A stretch of DNA of 64,000 bases from Bugula neritina (lineage: Eukaryota > Bryozoa > Gymnolaemata > Cheilostomatida > Bugulidae). The position numbers were made by a program, and so were the translations under genes. The DNA lies in the NCBI GenBank assembly GCA_964035545.1, contig OZ037773.1:10240751-10304750 (forward strand), written 5' to 3'. A model generated the notes under the pieces. It was given only the letters and a program-made list of their open reading frames with translations. It was not told the origin of the DNA and ran no database searches. The first letter of the stretch is position 1. Each line of letters opens with the position of its first letter. This document shows, in pieces, positions 1 to 12,708 of this stretch.

Positions 1-207
1 GGTGTCAAACACCATTTCATGACACTTGGAGTTGAGAATGATGTCCAAGGTGACTCGGTGAGTGATGTGTGTGCATTAAATACCGTATCTATAGATTATA
101 CATGCATGCAATCATTGTAGCTATGAATTTTAATCTTTTAGTTTAATAAACCCTGCATTTTATTAGAAACTAGCACAATAATAATAACAATTTTTGCTGA
201 TTCTACA

Positions 208-1160
208 AAAAGCACATGTAGTGTTTGTGTTACAATCACCCACTTGCACAACTTGTTGCTATTGTTGTTATTGTTGAGAGTGAATAGAACACTTCTCAAG
301 TCATTGAAAATTGTGCATAGCAAAGGTCTGTCTTTGCATAAGGAACTAAGGCAATATCTAGTGGTGTATAGGTCTACACCGCATAGCACAACAGGTGTTG
401 CGCCATTTTCTCTAATGTTTGGGAGGGAGATGAAAACCAAACTACCTAGTATAAATAGTGAGGTCAATGCTAAATTATTGCAACAAGCAGCTGCTGACAC
501 AGATGCAGTAAACAAAGCAAGAGCCAAGCACTATGCTGATGCCACGGCTAAGGCAATAAAGAGTGAAATTTCTTTAGGTGACAGGGTATTGTTAAGGCAA
601 AATAAAACTTGTAAACTTGATGCAAATTTTGGGGAGAAACCATACATTGTGATTGGCATGGAGGGCTCTGAGTTAGTTTGTGAGGATAAAGATGGGGTTA
701 GCGTGCGACGTAATATGACTTTTGCAAAGTGCTTACCATCGCAGGACAGCGGAAGGCCGGAGACCCTCAGGTGACTGCGGATGGTGCCGGCGCTTGCCAG
801 CGAGAGACCAGGTTTAGCGTCAGTCTCAGCAACAGCGTTATCTACCCACTCGATATGGCAATTATCGGGTCCACTAAAATTTCACACCCTCAGCTAATCC
901 ACCTAATTGATTAGAGAGCAGACTTTTATAATATGATTATATTATCTTTCCTACTATATAGTATTTTATAGCACATATTATATTTCTATAAGTTTATGCT
1001 ACAGGTTTGACCAACTGTACTTTGCATATTATTATAATTTCCACTTTATATCCAGTACAACTATATGTTTATGTGATTTTATATTGGAAGAAAAGAAGGT
1101 TTGTAGTGCTTGTTTTCCAATCACCCATGCACTTGCACAACTTGTTGTTGTTATTATTGT
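208..1160. repeat. Direct repeats flanking the integrase fragment
   Basis: About 65 bp at 208-272 and at 1092-1160 are similar. Both contain a TTTGTAGTG-like start, CAATCACCCA, CTTGCACAACTTGTTG and then a TTGTTATTG run. They bracket the integrase remnant and about 320 bp of non-coding DNA. They could be copies of one small dispersed repeat, or edges left by recombination or a nested insertion. Confidence 0.55.
279..774 (+). pseudogene. Ty3/Gypsy-type retrotransposon integrase fragment
   Basis: The open frame from about 279 to the TGA at 772-774 reads as the C-terminal half of a Ty3/Gypsy integrase. It starts in the NRTLLK segment of the core, continues through the family signature YRSTPHSTTGVAPFSLMFGR, and ends in a basic tail with a GDRVLL motif typical of the C-terminal domain. 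There is no reverse transcriptase, RNase H or N-terminal integrase zinc finger upstream. The similarity begins abruptly next to a TTG-rich repeat, so this is a 5'-truncated relic. The family call rests on the motif; the exact clade cannot be set. Confidence 0.8.
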
Positions 1161-1189
1161 TGTTTACTATCACTTGTTCGTAATGGGGC

Positions 1190-1975
1190 TGCCACACTAC
1201 AGTCGAAACGCCATTTGAATGCGTTTTCGAGGCTAAGCGTTGACCTCTGTGACGTCACAACTGTCTGATTTCTGAATGCAACTGTCAGTTTTTAGCGATG
1301 CGATGAAAGTTCGACTTGTCGAACTTTCATCGCTGAATTTGAGCGATCAGCCAATCACTGACTGGCCAGGTAAGCCCTGATTGGTTAAGTGCTTTTACTT
1401 TTTCCACGTGCTACTAGCGAGCGTTATTATTTGATTTGGTTCTTCGAAAATTATATTATTTTACTTTTAAAATGATTATGATGAAGTTATGTATGAACGC
1501 ATCAATAAATTATGAAAATAAGTATTTACCAGATAAATTTTGCTGAACTTTACCTGCATATTTAGTTTTTCTACTTTGGTTGAATTTTATTAGCGTACTA
1601 TTTAGTTCTTTAGGCTAGTGAATGAAATGAGCTTGAATAAAGCTAGATAATATCATTAAATAAAGCTAGTAACTCTGAATAATTGAAGCTAGTAAAGTAA
1701 AATAAAAATAACTAGTAAACCTTATTAAATTATGCTAGTAATTCTCAATAAATTGCGCTAAATTTGATTGTTGGTTACTGTGGATACTGCAGAAACTGAG
1801 TTATGGCATTCCTATTGGTTAAAAGTTTACTGCGGGGCTAGAGACAGTTAGCTTTCATCGTTTGTAGTGAACTGTAGTGTGACCAGCAAAAAGTAGGATG
1901 TGACGTTGAAGGTATGCGCGAGCAGCTTCAAAATGGCCGTCACAGTCGAGTTTTGACTGTAGTGTGTCATGGGCA
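1190..1975. mobile_element. MITE-like element with terminal inverted repeats
   Basis: The left end carries CACACTACAGTCGAAAC (from about 1193). The right end, read on the minus strand from about 1972, carries CACACTACAGTCAAAAC. The roughly 780 bp between them has no coding frame, which fits a non-autonomous DNA transposon. CTTTCATCG and a partial CTGTAGTGTG motif recur internally near 1852-1880. No clear target-site duplication is visible. Confidence 0.55.
1300..1333. repeat. Short near-perfect palindrome inside the MITE-like element
   Basis: Arms of 16 bp (GCGATGAAAGTTCGAC and its exact reverse complement) are separated by only TT. It lies close to the left end of the element at 1190-1975. 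Confidence 0.85.
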
Positions 1976-3692
1976 TAACAGGATATTGCAACAGGAAATA
2001 ACATTCCTCTATATTGTTTCATAATAATGTATGATTGTACACCACCAGTATAAATGGTTTAGTTAATAGAATAAAACAGTTTATGTTATAACAGTACTGC
2101 TGTGTGTTGTGTCTACTGTAATGGAACCAAGTGCATCACAGTTGGTTTAAGGTCATACTTTTCATTTTCTGGCTCTTTGCCAGGTGCTTTATGTTCTATA
2201 TGAACAATGTTCCACTGATAGCTCGAACAGGTTGAATGTCACAGGAACAAAAAAAATATGAAAAGATAAAGAAACTTATGTTCTCCAATATACTTTTTTA
2301 TTTTTTTCAAAAGCCAATTCATGTTTAAGTTATAGCTTGTTGAAAAACATAGTCCCCCTTCCACATTCTATTCAATTTATACGCTCCTGACTTGTTATTG
2401 TGTCTCAATAATATGCCTTGTATTTGAGTGCTTATTAGTCTCGCTTCACTAACTTTGCCTATACTTCACAAGTGCCAGTGCTGCTGGCTCAAAAGCTAAA
2501 TGTTATAAACTGTCAGCTAAAACCCAATCTTGTATTCCTAGGTTGGTTGGCCTAAATAAAACAATAGTCAAATCATGATTTCATGTTTTAAAAATTTACT
2601 CTATTCTAACCTGCTGCCTAGCTAGTTCTCTTTTTGATGTATAATTACAAAATTTGTGATACATTTTTTTGGCAACCATGTGATTTATAAAATGCAGTAA
2701 TGGTACTTATAATATTATATTATTATCATTATAATATATTATATAGTATTATGTGTGTTTTTATTATACTGCATAATATCTATTTTATTATTGTTGTTGC
2801 GCAAGCAAGTGCAATTAACCTAGTTTTCAAAATGTACCTCTAAATTATCAGAATATCAGTTTAGATATTTTCATGCTTTGTTAGGTAAACCTAAAAAAAG
2901 AGGCTGTATTCCCAAAGTAAAGGGTGTTGAACTATGAACTATATTAGATTAGCCACTCTGCTACCAAGTGCATCAGTATAATATTATATGAATAGCTCTG
3001 ATGCTTTGTCTCCGGTGGCTGGCTGCGATATGATAACTTGGCCAACTTCCAAGAGTTTAAAATTGGCGCAATTATTCAAGAGGTTACATGCTGCACAGAG
3101 CTAGCAGTGATAGTAACCTTGCTATTGGCAGTACTTATTACAACTGCCAGCATATAAGCTGCATTGTAGAATGCCGTTGGGGTAGGCTAGTAAAACCAAA
3201 TTCTGCTCTCTAATATACCTTAGACACAATGCAGCAACATAATTGTTCATTTCAAATTACATTGCCACCCTTACATGAGCTGTGGGCTTCATAAAGATTC
3301 ATATGATTAGAGATTTATGCTATAGGCTAGCTATGATGAAAATAACACACCATTGTCAAAGTTAACTTCAAGTATGTTGTTTTCCAGAAACTCAGTAATG
3401 TCCATTTATCTCTCGCATACAAATACTTATGTAATAGCATACAGTTTAAGTTTTATTTTAGAGCACATCTGCAAACTTTACAATAAGAGCTTGCTTTACC
3501 AGTCTATTTCAGACCTGTTTTTGTAGCTAGTAATACGCAAGCTACTTATTTTTAAACTTTTGGGTTATTTGTTCAAAACCATTTGCTTTGACTGCTATCA
3601 ACATGAATTGACAGCCTAATAATTATAACCCATTTGCGGGCGAAATATTTATGTAATGATAGTGACTCAAATAGTGCGCGTTCCATTAACGA
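1976..3692. other. Gene-free AT-rich DNA
   Basis: No convincing coding exon, splice-linked frame or RNA gene was seen on either strand. There are short AT-rich runs, including TATAATATTATATTATTATC near 2710. Confidence 0.5.
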
Positions 3693-3780
3693 TGACTGCG
3701 TGGTCCAGAGGTTAGAGGCGTCAGCGACGTGTTGGTTGGTCATGGTTCAACCCTGTTATGTTGCAATTTTTTTTGTCAAC
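3693..3780 (+). mobile_element. tRNA-derived SINE head or tRNA pseudogene
   Basis: An A-box-like TGGTCCAGAGGTTAGAGGC starts at 3701 and a B-box-like GGTTCAACCC at 3744. The 43-base spacing is that of a tRNA gene with its internal RNA polymerase III promoter. Stems do not pair well enough for a working tRNA, and a T-rich stretch follows, which fits a decayed tRNA-derived SINE. Confidence 0.5.
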
Positions 3781-5237
<1,457 letters not shown>

Positions 5238-6334
5238 TGTTTACGCTCTAGATTTATTTTTATAGAGCACTCTAGTAACGTTTTATAAACACTCATTTTA
5301 CTATATATATATATATATATATATATTATCAAGAAAAAAAACAATTTATTTGGATTATATTTTATTGTGCTACTACTATTAGTTTCATGCTTCTTTTGCA
5401 CTCCCCAGGCACAATATTGGAATTAAATTCTTACATCAAGAAAATTAACATTCTAAACACAACATAAAACATAATGCAAATATGGTAGTGGTTTTGGTTT
5501 TGTAGGTTTTCAAATATTGCTGTTATGTGTAAATGTTGAAAATGTTGTAGTCTGTGAAGTTGTCCTATATTCACTACACAGCTTCTCTGTCCTGGAAGTT
5601 ATTCTTGGCAGCAGTATTTCAGGGATACTTTTCATTTGTTGAAGTGAAGATCTGTAAAGCAATTTTACAAAAAGTTAAGGTAAACTTGTAGAAATCTGCT
5701 GACTCAATTTATTTGTGTTTAAAATATGTGCTCTGCATTCATGTTGCCTGTGTATTTACCATTAGATAGGTAGTGTATGTATACTCACAACTATAAATGC
5801 AGTATATAATTATAGGTCGCAAAAATATCATACCACAATTTATTATTTTATTGGTAATTACTCACAAAAAGTTATTATAAAAAGCTTATAACATGTAAGT
5901 ATAAATCACTAACGTTTGGTCAATATGGCAGTGTGACAGTTCAAAAGAAATTTACTTGCCTTTTTGTAAGACTATAAATGCTAAATACTGTTTTACAATT
6001 TGCAAACATCTGTGGTAAAATGATGCATAAGCTTTTGGCAGTTTGTTTCCTAGCTTTTGATCTGCAAAATAATTTATCTTCCTTGGGGGCGGGCTTCTCT
6101 GACTGCCAGAGACTTTGATAGCAGTTATCAAAACTATTTATAAATGAGGCTCCTGTTATAATAATATGTGCTAGACTTTGAATTTTAAATACTTATCCTA
6201 TAAAATCTTTAACATTTTGTAGAAATTTGTTCTTCATTTGGTTCATATTTCAAATTACTAGAAATTATATTATATTGTATATAGTATAACTATGAATTAA
6301 ATATATATACATACATATATATATCTCAATCTGT

Positions 6335-6378
<44 letters not shown>

Positions 6379-6820
6379 TTAGCATGCATGCTTCCAGCTG
6401 TCAGTTTAACTAAATGCCTGTTCCTTTCTGAATCAGTAATAAAACCAGTGTTTAATTTATACAGTAATCAAAGGTAGGAGGCATACTTGGGTACCCTTAC
6501 CATTTTTACTACTAATTAGTGACTGGATGCAGTGGGCTGTTATTATAGCTGTGAACTAATGATCAGAAGTAAAAGAATGTTTTGGTTACCCATAAACAAA
6601 CAAGTATAAAGACAAGGTTTATATTATGTGGTATTTTAATGTTTGTCTGATTGTTAAGATGCATATTGAAAAGCTCTGCATGCACCATCATGAAACAGAG
6701 ATGTCTCTTTGCAAACCTAACCAAGACACTTAGTTAAATGAAGTTTCACTTGCTATTGCCCAATTTTTGAAGACCGAAACCTTGTAAGCTTATACAAAAT
6801 CATGTAAATTTGTTTTAAAG
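5238..6820. other. Gene-free DNA with TA microsatellites
   Basis: TA runs lie at about 5302-5326 and 6301-6376. The missing 5' exon or exons of the LRAT-domain gene may lie here or further upstream. I looked for an exon with the expected N-terminal catalytic histidine and did not find a convincing one. Confidence 0.4.
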
Positions 6821-7885
6821 AATGACAGAGGAGAACTAACAGATCTGCACATCCTGTCAGATGAGGGAGAGATCCTGAAGAACTGCAAGGAAGGAAAGAT
6901 TTTCAGGGTCAAGAGAAAGTCTTATTCAACCAGCAGAAAGGAGAGAATTTCAGCAAGGAAGAGGGCTGAAGCTAGAGTAGGGGAGCTGTCTTATAAACTA
7001 TCACTGAACAACTGTGAGCATTTTGTGACAGAAGTTCTCACAGGCGAGGCTACCTGTCGTCAATTAAGCTGCACTGGTCCTAAAATTGGTGCTGTCACTC
7101 TTGATCAATTAATGAATGAGAAAGCTTTCCAGTTTATATTGGAAAAATCTCATGATAATTTTGAAGAAATTGTGAAGCTACTCAAGTCTCTCCTTAGAAA
7201 GGTTAAGTCTCTGAAATGTTCAGACATCAAAATTTTTTTATATGATTGCTCCCATTTGCTGTCAAAGATGAAAAATGCGATAAAAACTCGAGCTTGCAGT
7301 GCTGAAATTAAACAAATTTGTAATAGTTTGTTTTCAACATCTTTGGATGAATTATGTGAATACATTAAATCTAGAAGTGTGAGTGCCGTGGCTAAAGATC
7401 TTGAAGGAATCAACACTCGTAGCAATATTAATTTCAAGTCAGCAGCCTTGCTTGAGCTTGCTTTTCTAGTTATTTTCACAATTGGAGATCTTTTTCTCTA
7501 CATGTGTGGCAGAAAGGATGCTAGAAGGGTCGCACAATGTTTCCTTCAAAGGGTTACTGGTGCAATTGGAACATGCTTGGGAACATTTTTTGGAGGTTTC
7601 ATTCTTGGTGTAATATTTTCATTTGCTGGATTGCCAGTTCCACTTGGCGTAACAATAGGAAACATTGGGGGAGGAATGATAGGTGGAATACTTGCTTGTG
7701 CATTTGGAACTGACTGGCTGATAAATGGTGAGATTGAAAAGCTGCTAGTCAGTTTAATAGAGGGTGGTATTCCAACATTTGCTGGCATGTTAGAGCGTTT
7801 GAGTCAAATGGTGAAATTAATTCAAAGTCATTTACCCATGTCTGACAGCCCCAAACTATTACAAACCACACAGGTCTGCCGTTGA
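6821..7885 (+). CDS. LRAT-domain protein with C-terminal glycine-zipper membrane region (3' exon)
   Basis: After a candidate acceptor (TTTTAAAG at 6811-6820) the frame is open for 354 codons to TGA. Residues 64-69 read NCEHFV, the catalytic-cysteine motif of the LRAT/H-rev107 (NlpC/P60-like) fold, whose members are thiol acyltransferases or phospholipases acting on lipids. A helical region follows. Then comes a glycine-rich hydrophobic stretch (about 7545-7730) with GTCLGTFFGGFILGV and GNIGGGMIGGILACAFG, suggesting a membrane-inserting glycine zipper. No in-frame ATG precedes the NCEHF motif, so at least one upstream exon with the catalytic histidine is missing. Family assignment is from the motif; substrate is unknown. 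Confidence 0.7.
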   Translation, partial: NDRGELTDLHILSDEGEILKNCKEGKIFRVKRKSYSTSRKERISARKRAEARVGELSYKLSLNNCEHFVTEVLTGEATCRQLSCTGPKIGAVTLDQLMNEKAFQFILEKSHDNFEEIVKLLKSLLRKVKSLKCSDIKIFLYDCSHLLSKMKNAIKTRACSAEIKQICNSLFSTSLDELCEYIKSRSVSAVAKDLEGINTRSNINFKSAALLELAFLVIFTIGDLFLYMCGRKDARRVAQCFLQRVTGAIGTCLGTFFGGFILGVIFSFAGLPVPLGVTIGNIGGGMIGGILACAFGTDWLINGEIEKLLVSLIEGGIPTFAGMLERLSQMVKLIQSHLPMSDSPKLLQTTQVCR

Positions 7886-9694
7886 ATGCACATTATTTTG
7901 AACTTTTTCATGACTCAATTGAATGAAACCCAATAGCCATAGTTTCATCACTATAGACCACAAGCTGATAGATTAGATTTGCCATTCCAGGTGGCTGGCA
8001 GCACCAACTATGAGTATATATTGTGGTTCAATTCATTGTCAAGTAATTCTATTTTTTATAGCAGTCACTTGTACCACAATATAACATTTCATGCCCATAA
8101 CATTCGTGACTCTATTATGCTTTCATAATTACATATGCTCTTTTGGTAAGAAAATTATTCATTAGCTGCTTTTCTGTGTACCCAAGATTAAAGTATGCAT
8201 GTACTTTTGGTAAACTTCTCGAAATTGAAATTTTTATATAATTGATATCTGTGCTTTTGTTTTTTATTCTTTATAATAGTTATACTGCTAGCAATTAGTA
8301 AATATATTACTATAATTATACAACTCATAAAGTATTATGTCTTATAATATAAATATTTGTAATTGCGGCATAAATGACTATATATTGAATCTATGTTCTG
8401 AAATCACAAGATGTATTTACTAGAAGTATTGCTAAAAACCTCTAATATTTTATATGAAAGAGAGGGGAGGGGTGCTTCTAACATGTGGTTATTTGCATTT
8501 GGTTATACCACTAAGTCAGTATATATATAAGTATTGAAATAGAAAGCTGCCCACTACGATAGTTTGGGTGAAGAAGAATAAATATGGTCCTGCAGACGAA
8601 TACTATTAAATTACTACTGACTGCCATGCTGTTAGTAAGAGAGAATATTCTGTATCTACAATCATTGCCAGCAGACTGTTACTCCGGTAGCAAACTCTTC
8701 TAACTCCAAGCAATTAGCATGCAACTTATGTCACTAACAAATGAACAACTTTTGCAATACACCAACTTTTCTTGCAAAATTGAAGAAATATATCAGATGA
8801 GCTAGAGTCTAGACAGTTATATATCTACCATACAAAACATAATATAATTATAAACTCATATTCTTAACAATACCTTATGATGCAACAGCTTATAATTAAA
8901 GCCCAATAGATATTAGAATTTGGCATTTTATAGCAAAGCAGCCAAGTAGCTGAGTTCTAGATTTGAAGACTGAGAACCTAATGCAATCTTGAAGTAACCT
9001 CTGCAAATAGCACCATATTTTCAACAAGAGAACAACTGATGTTAGGGGTGCTGCTGACCCCCACCTTAGACTTGGTTGCTATAAACTGCAGACTAATTTT
9101 ATGACTTGCCAAGTGAAACTTCCACTAGGAATTGTTTTTGGCACTTTTCACATGAGTAAACTCTCATTTCTGTACAGATTCTTGACAAATAACAAGGATA
9201 TTTCCTTCTAGACCAATGAACATGATGAACCGCCATGACTTGAATACAATTCTAGCGATACGATCAGGTACACGTTGACCTTTGCTCTTACTGCTGTGAA
9301 ATGGAATTGCTGAAGCAGATAGCCTCAGTTCTAAAGGAGATTACAGCCTCTGTAGAGACTGAGTTATACCATTATATATCATATGTAACAGATAAGGTAT
9401 CAATAGTCTATTTAGTTTGCATGTTTATTTCTCTAGTGTTATACAGAGTGAGAAGAGAACAGCAACAAGTTCAGTTTAATTGTATGCAGGTGCTGTACAA
9501 CAATACAATGTACAATAAAAGTTATAATAAGGTTATGAAAAGGTCAAGCTAAGCTAAGCTATGCCAGTCTACAGAGCTGTTACGATCCTTTAGAGTTGTT
9601 CTCCCTTTCAGTCATAGAAACTTATAGTGAAATACTCATACTAATAGTCAACACCCTAGAACTGAGCTGCTATGGGAGACGGGCAGGAAGTGAA
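7886..9694. other. Gene-free interval, including probable MAX 3' UTR
   Basis: Nothing strongly supported was seen. The end next to 9694 should hold the MAX 3' UTR on the minus strand. An ATG-initiated plus-strand frame at 9301-9552 (83 aa, one hydrophobic helix) is listed among the rejected items. Confidence 0.4.
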
Positions 9695-12600
9695 CTAGTT
9701 CTTTGCCTTCTTTTTCCGAGGAGGTTTGTATTCCTGGTCCGACACTTCCTCTATAGTCGTCTCCTCGATGTAATTCTCAACTGAGTGGGAGCCTGAGTAT
9801 TCGTTAGAGTCTACCAGCTGCTCCAGCGCCATGACTACAACATAGGTCATGTGACTACAACACAGGTCATGTGACTACAACACAGGTCATGTGACTACAA
9901 CACAGGTCATGTGACTACAACACGGGTCATGTGACTACAACACAGGTCATGTGACTACAGCACGGGTCATGTGACTACAACACAGGTCATGTGACTACAA
10001 CAGAGGTCATGTGACTACAACATAAGTCATGGTGACAACTGAAACAGCATGATATGAATTGATTGTGGAATGACTTGATGCTAGACAATGTCAGAAAGCA
10101 TGGTGAGTATTACTGTTAGATTGCACTAAATGAGTAGAGAAAATAGAACACACAACTCCCAGTCACATGACTTGGTTGTAAGGGAGATTAGTATCTTGTC
10201 TCAAGGTTAATAGCAAGAGGAACATGTAAGTGAAGGCAGTGTGAATGCCTCTAAGGCAATAAGGGCTGCTGTATTTCACAGATTAAGAGTAATCCTTCCT
10301 TGTGTGAGGGGAGATAACTCTGACAATCGGCATCTACATAATATTCTAATTTCTAATCATATCTACAGTAATAGACTGAGAACTTACTCCCCATAGCCTG
10401 TATATCTACAGTAATAGACTGAGAACTTACTCCTCATAGCCTGTATATCTACAGTAATAGACTGAGCACTTACTCCCCATAGCCTGTATATCTACAGTAA
10501 TAGACTGAGAACTTACTCTGCTCCTCTAGATCTTTGTTCTCGGATCTGAGCTCGTCTATGGCCACCTTGTGACGCCCCGACTTGCCTTTCATGTTACTGA
10601 TGTAGTCCGTAGCGTTCTTCAGTATTTGAGCTCTTGATGCCTGTGAGAGAGTGATATACTGTAGAGTTATATACTGTAGAGTGATATGTACTGTAGAGTG
10701 ATATACTGTAGAGTGATATACTGTAGAGTGATATACTGTAGAGTGATATACTGTAGAGTGATATGTACTGTAGAGTGATATACTGTAGAGTGATATACTG
10801 ATATACATCAAAGTCACAGTAAATAGCCTAAGGATTAAGCAAGTTAGACTGAGGTTAACCTTCTCTCCTTGGGTGCCTGGAATGACGTCCCTCAAACCAT
10901 TGAAACTTTCTTTAATATGATCTCTCCTTTTCCTCTCTAAAGCGTTGTGATGAGCTCTTTTATCTGCCTGTACAAGTACAGAAACCAAATGAATTAGAAA
11001 CTCTATTTCAAAATAATAATTAAATTAAAAGCTAAATAATATATAAATTTGATTTAAATACAGGACATATTATTCATTAGTTTGCTCTATCAAATGAATT
11101 TATTGATTATTGTGAAATGATGGATTTAATGCACACAAGACAGTTGATAGAATGAAGAGTAGAAGGAATCTACTGAATGAACTTACTGGGTTAGCAAACT
11201 GAACTTCTGTAGACTGCCCATCTTCATCCTGCAAAGTTGAGAAAATACTGTGAGGATAGCATGTGGTACTAGATGTGCTGTAGAGTAGGTTTAGTCTAGT
11301 ATATAATGCTGCTACTAAGTACTATGCTGCTACTAAGTACTATGCTGCTACTAAGTACTATGCTGCTACTAAGTACTATGCTGCTACTAAGTACTATGCT
11401 GCTACTAAGTACTATGCTGCTACTAAGTACTATGCTGCTACTAAGGACTATGCTGCTACTAAGTACTATGCTGCTACTAAGTACTATGCTGCTACTAAGT
11501 ACTATGCTGCTACTAAGTACTATGCTGCTACTAAGTACTATGCTGCTACTAAGTACTATGCTGCTACTAAGTACTATGCTGCTACTAAGTACTATGCTGC
11601 TACTAAGGGCTATGCTGCTACTAAGGGCTATGCTGCTACTAAGTACTATGCTGCTATTAAGGGCTATGCTGCTACTAAGTACTATGCTGCTACTAAGGGC
11701 TATGTTGCTACTAAGGGCTATGCTGCTACTAAGTACTATGCTGCTACTAAGTACTATGCTGCTACAGTGTCTGATTAAATAGTCAGTCAGAATTCACCTT
11801 GCTTATTAACTAATTCTAGAAAACACAAAACCTTGATATCTTTATTTGAGTGAAAAAAAACACAAGCCAAACTGTCTCCAAATTAGCTGTTGAATTAGAA
11901 AACACATTGTTTGCTGTTGCCTACGACACGGCTAAGCTGATATACCATGATACAGAGACGGAGTATACTTTAAGTGTAACGTAAATGTAATATTCCAATA
12001 TCTAAGCAGGAATACGCTAGGCTATAAACAAGAAATTTCTAATACATTAGATTTACCAGAAGTAAAAAATGCTTTATAATAACTTCACATACTAACTCAT
12101 GGACAATGTTTGCCGATAATAACAATAAAAACTGGGACAACGTGGTAACTGTTACCAGGGAGTAATATTCAAGTGATAGTTAATTTAAAATTCCAACTGA
12201 ACTCAATGACAATGTCCATAAATCATAGCCATAATCTGATTATCATAATGATCATGTGTAATCATAATGATTATAATAATGGTTATTCACTTATTGCCAT
12301 TATCATTATGAATATAATTCTATCACAATGATGATGATTACAAGAAAGAAAATTCAAGGCCAATCACCCCAATGAACTATGAAATATGCCTATAGTAATA
12401 GAATTACTACTAATATTAATATTACTATTAGTTATGCTAATAAGACTAAACTGCTATTAGTATTATTAATAGACAATTTTACATATTATACTAATAGTAA
12501 TACTAAGTTATTATACTTATAGTTATACTACTACTAGTACTAGTAATAGTTAGTATAATAGTATACTAAAACTAATGTAATTGTAATAGACAAAAGTAAT

Positions 12601-12708
12601 AGTAATACTAATAATATTACTATTAGTATTAGTATTACTATTACTATTAGTATTAGTAATTTTACTTACACTTTCAACATCTATGAATTCCTTGTCTTCA
12701 TCGCTCAT
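9695..12708 (-). CDS. MAX: MAX, bHLH-leucine-zipper partner of MYC (5 exons)
   Basis: Exons, in coding order: 12708-12670, 11228-11187, 10967-10860, 10640-10517 and 9834-9695, giving 150 aa in frame. Exon 1 encodes an acidic start (MSDEDKEFIDVES). Exon 2 (14 codons) matches the position of the short acidic exon that is alternatively spliced in vertebrate MAX. Exon 3 has the basic region and helix 1 (ADKRAHHNALERKRRDHIKE) with the E-box-contacting residues. Exon 4 holds helix 2 (ASRAQILKNATDYI) and the start of the zipper. Exon 5 continues the zipper and ends with a PPRKKKAKN nuclear-localisation tail. MAX heterodimerises with MYC and MXD/MNT proteins on CACGTG in the nucleus. It is divergent from DHFR. 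Introns 1, 3 and 4 hold minisatellites, and those in intron 4 contain the splice sites. Confidence 0.95.
9829..10028. repeat. 20-bp minisatellite containing the MAX exon 5 acceptor
   Basis: About ten copies of GTGACTACAACACAGGTCAT. Read on the MAX strand, every copy contains GTTGTAGTCA. The real exon 5 acceptor (TTGTAG, exon from 9834) is the copy nearest the exon. The array has therefore multiplied the intron-exon junction. Confidence 0.9.
10361..10517. repeat. 43-bp repeat (4 copies) containing the MAX exon 4 donor
   Basis: Units start at 10361, 10404, 10447 and 10490. Each carries ACTTACTC, which is GAGTAAGT on the MAX strand. The copy at 10511-10516 is the real 5' splice site; the other three are potential decoys 43, 86 and 129 bp into the intron. 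Confidence 0.9.
10648..10802. repeat. 15-bp minisatellite in MAX intron 3
   Basis: About ten copies of AGTGATATACTGTAG, some with a GT insertion. It begins a few bases upstream (MAX sense) of the exon 4 acceptor at 10641. Confidence 0.9.
11307..11766. repeat. 18-bp minisatellite in MAX intron 1
   Basis: About 25 copies of CTGCTACTAAGTACTATG with a few TAC to GGC changes. Because the period is a multiple of three, the plus strand reads open as a repeated MLLLST peptide. It lies antisense inside the MAX intron, so I treat it as non-coding. Confidence 0.95.

Noticed and set aside
1-57. Possible exon end (reading GVKHHFMTLGVENDVQGDS, then GTGAGT) at the window start
   Set aside because: Too short to judge, no recognised family, and the upstream part lies outside the window.
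9301-9552. 83-aa ATG frame with one hydrophobic helix
   Set aside because: No homology recognised, AT-rich composition like its surroundings, no splice partner; may be chance.
9829-10028. CRISPR-like regular array
   Set aside because: It is a gapless minisatellite with no unique spacers, in an animal intron.
11306-11782. 158-aa MLLLST repeat protein
   Set aside because: Product of an 18-bp tandem array inside a MAX intron.
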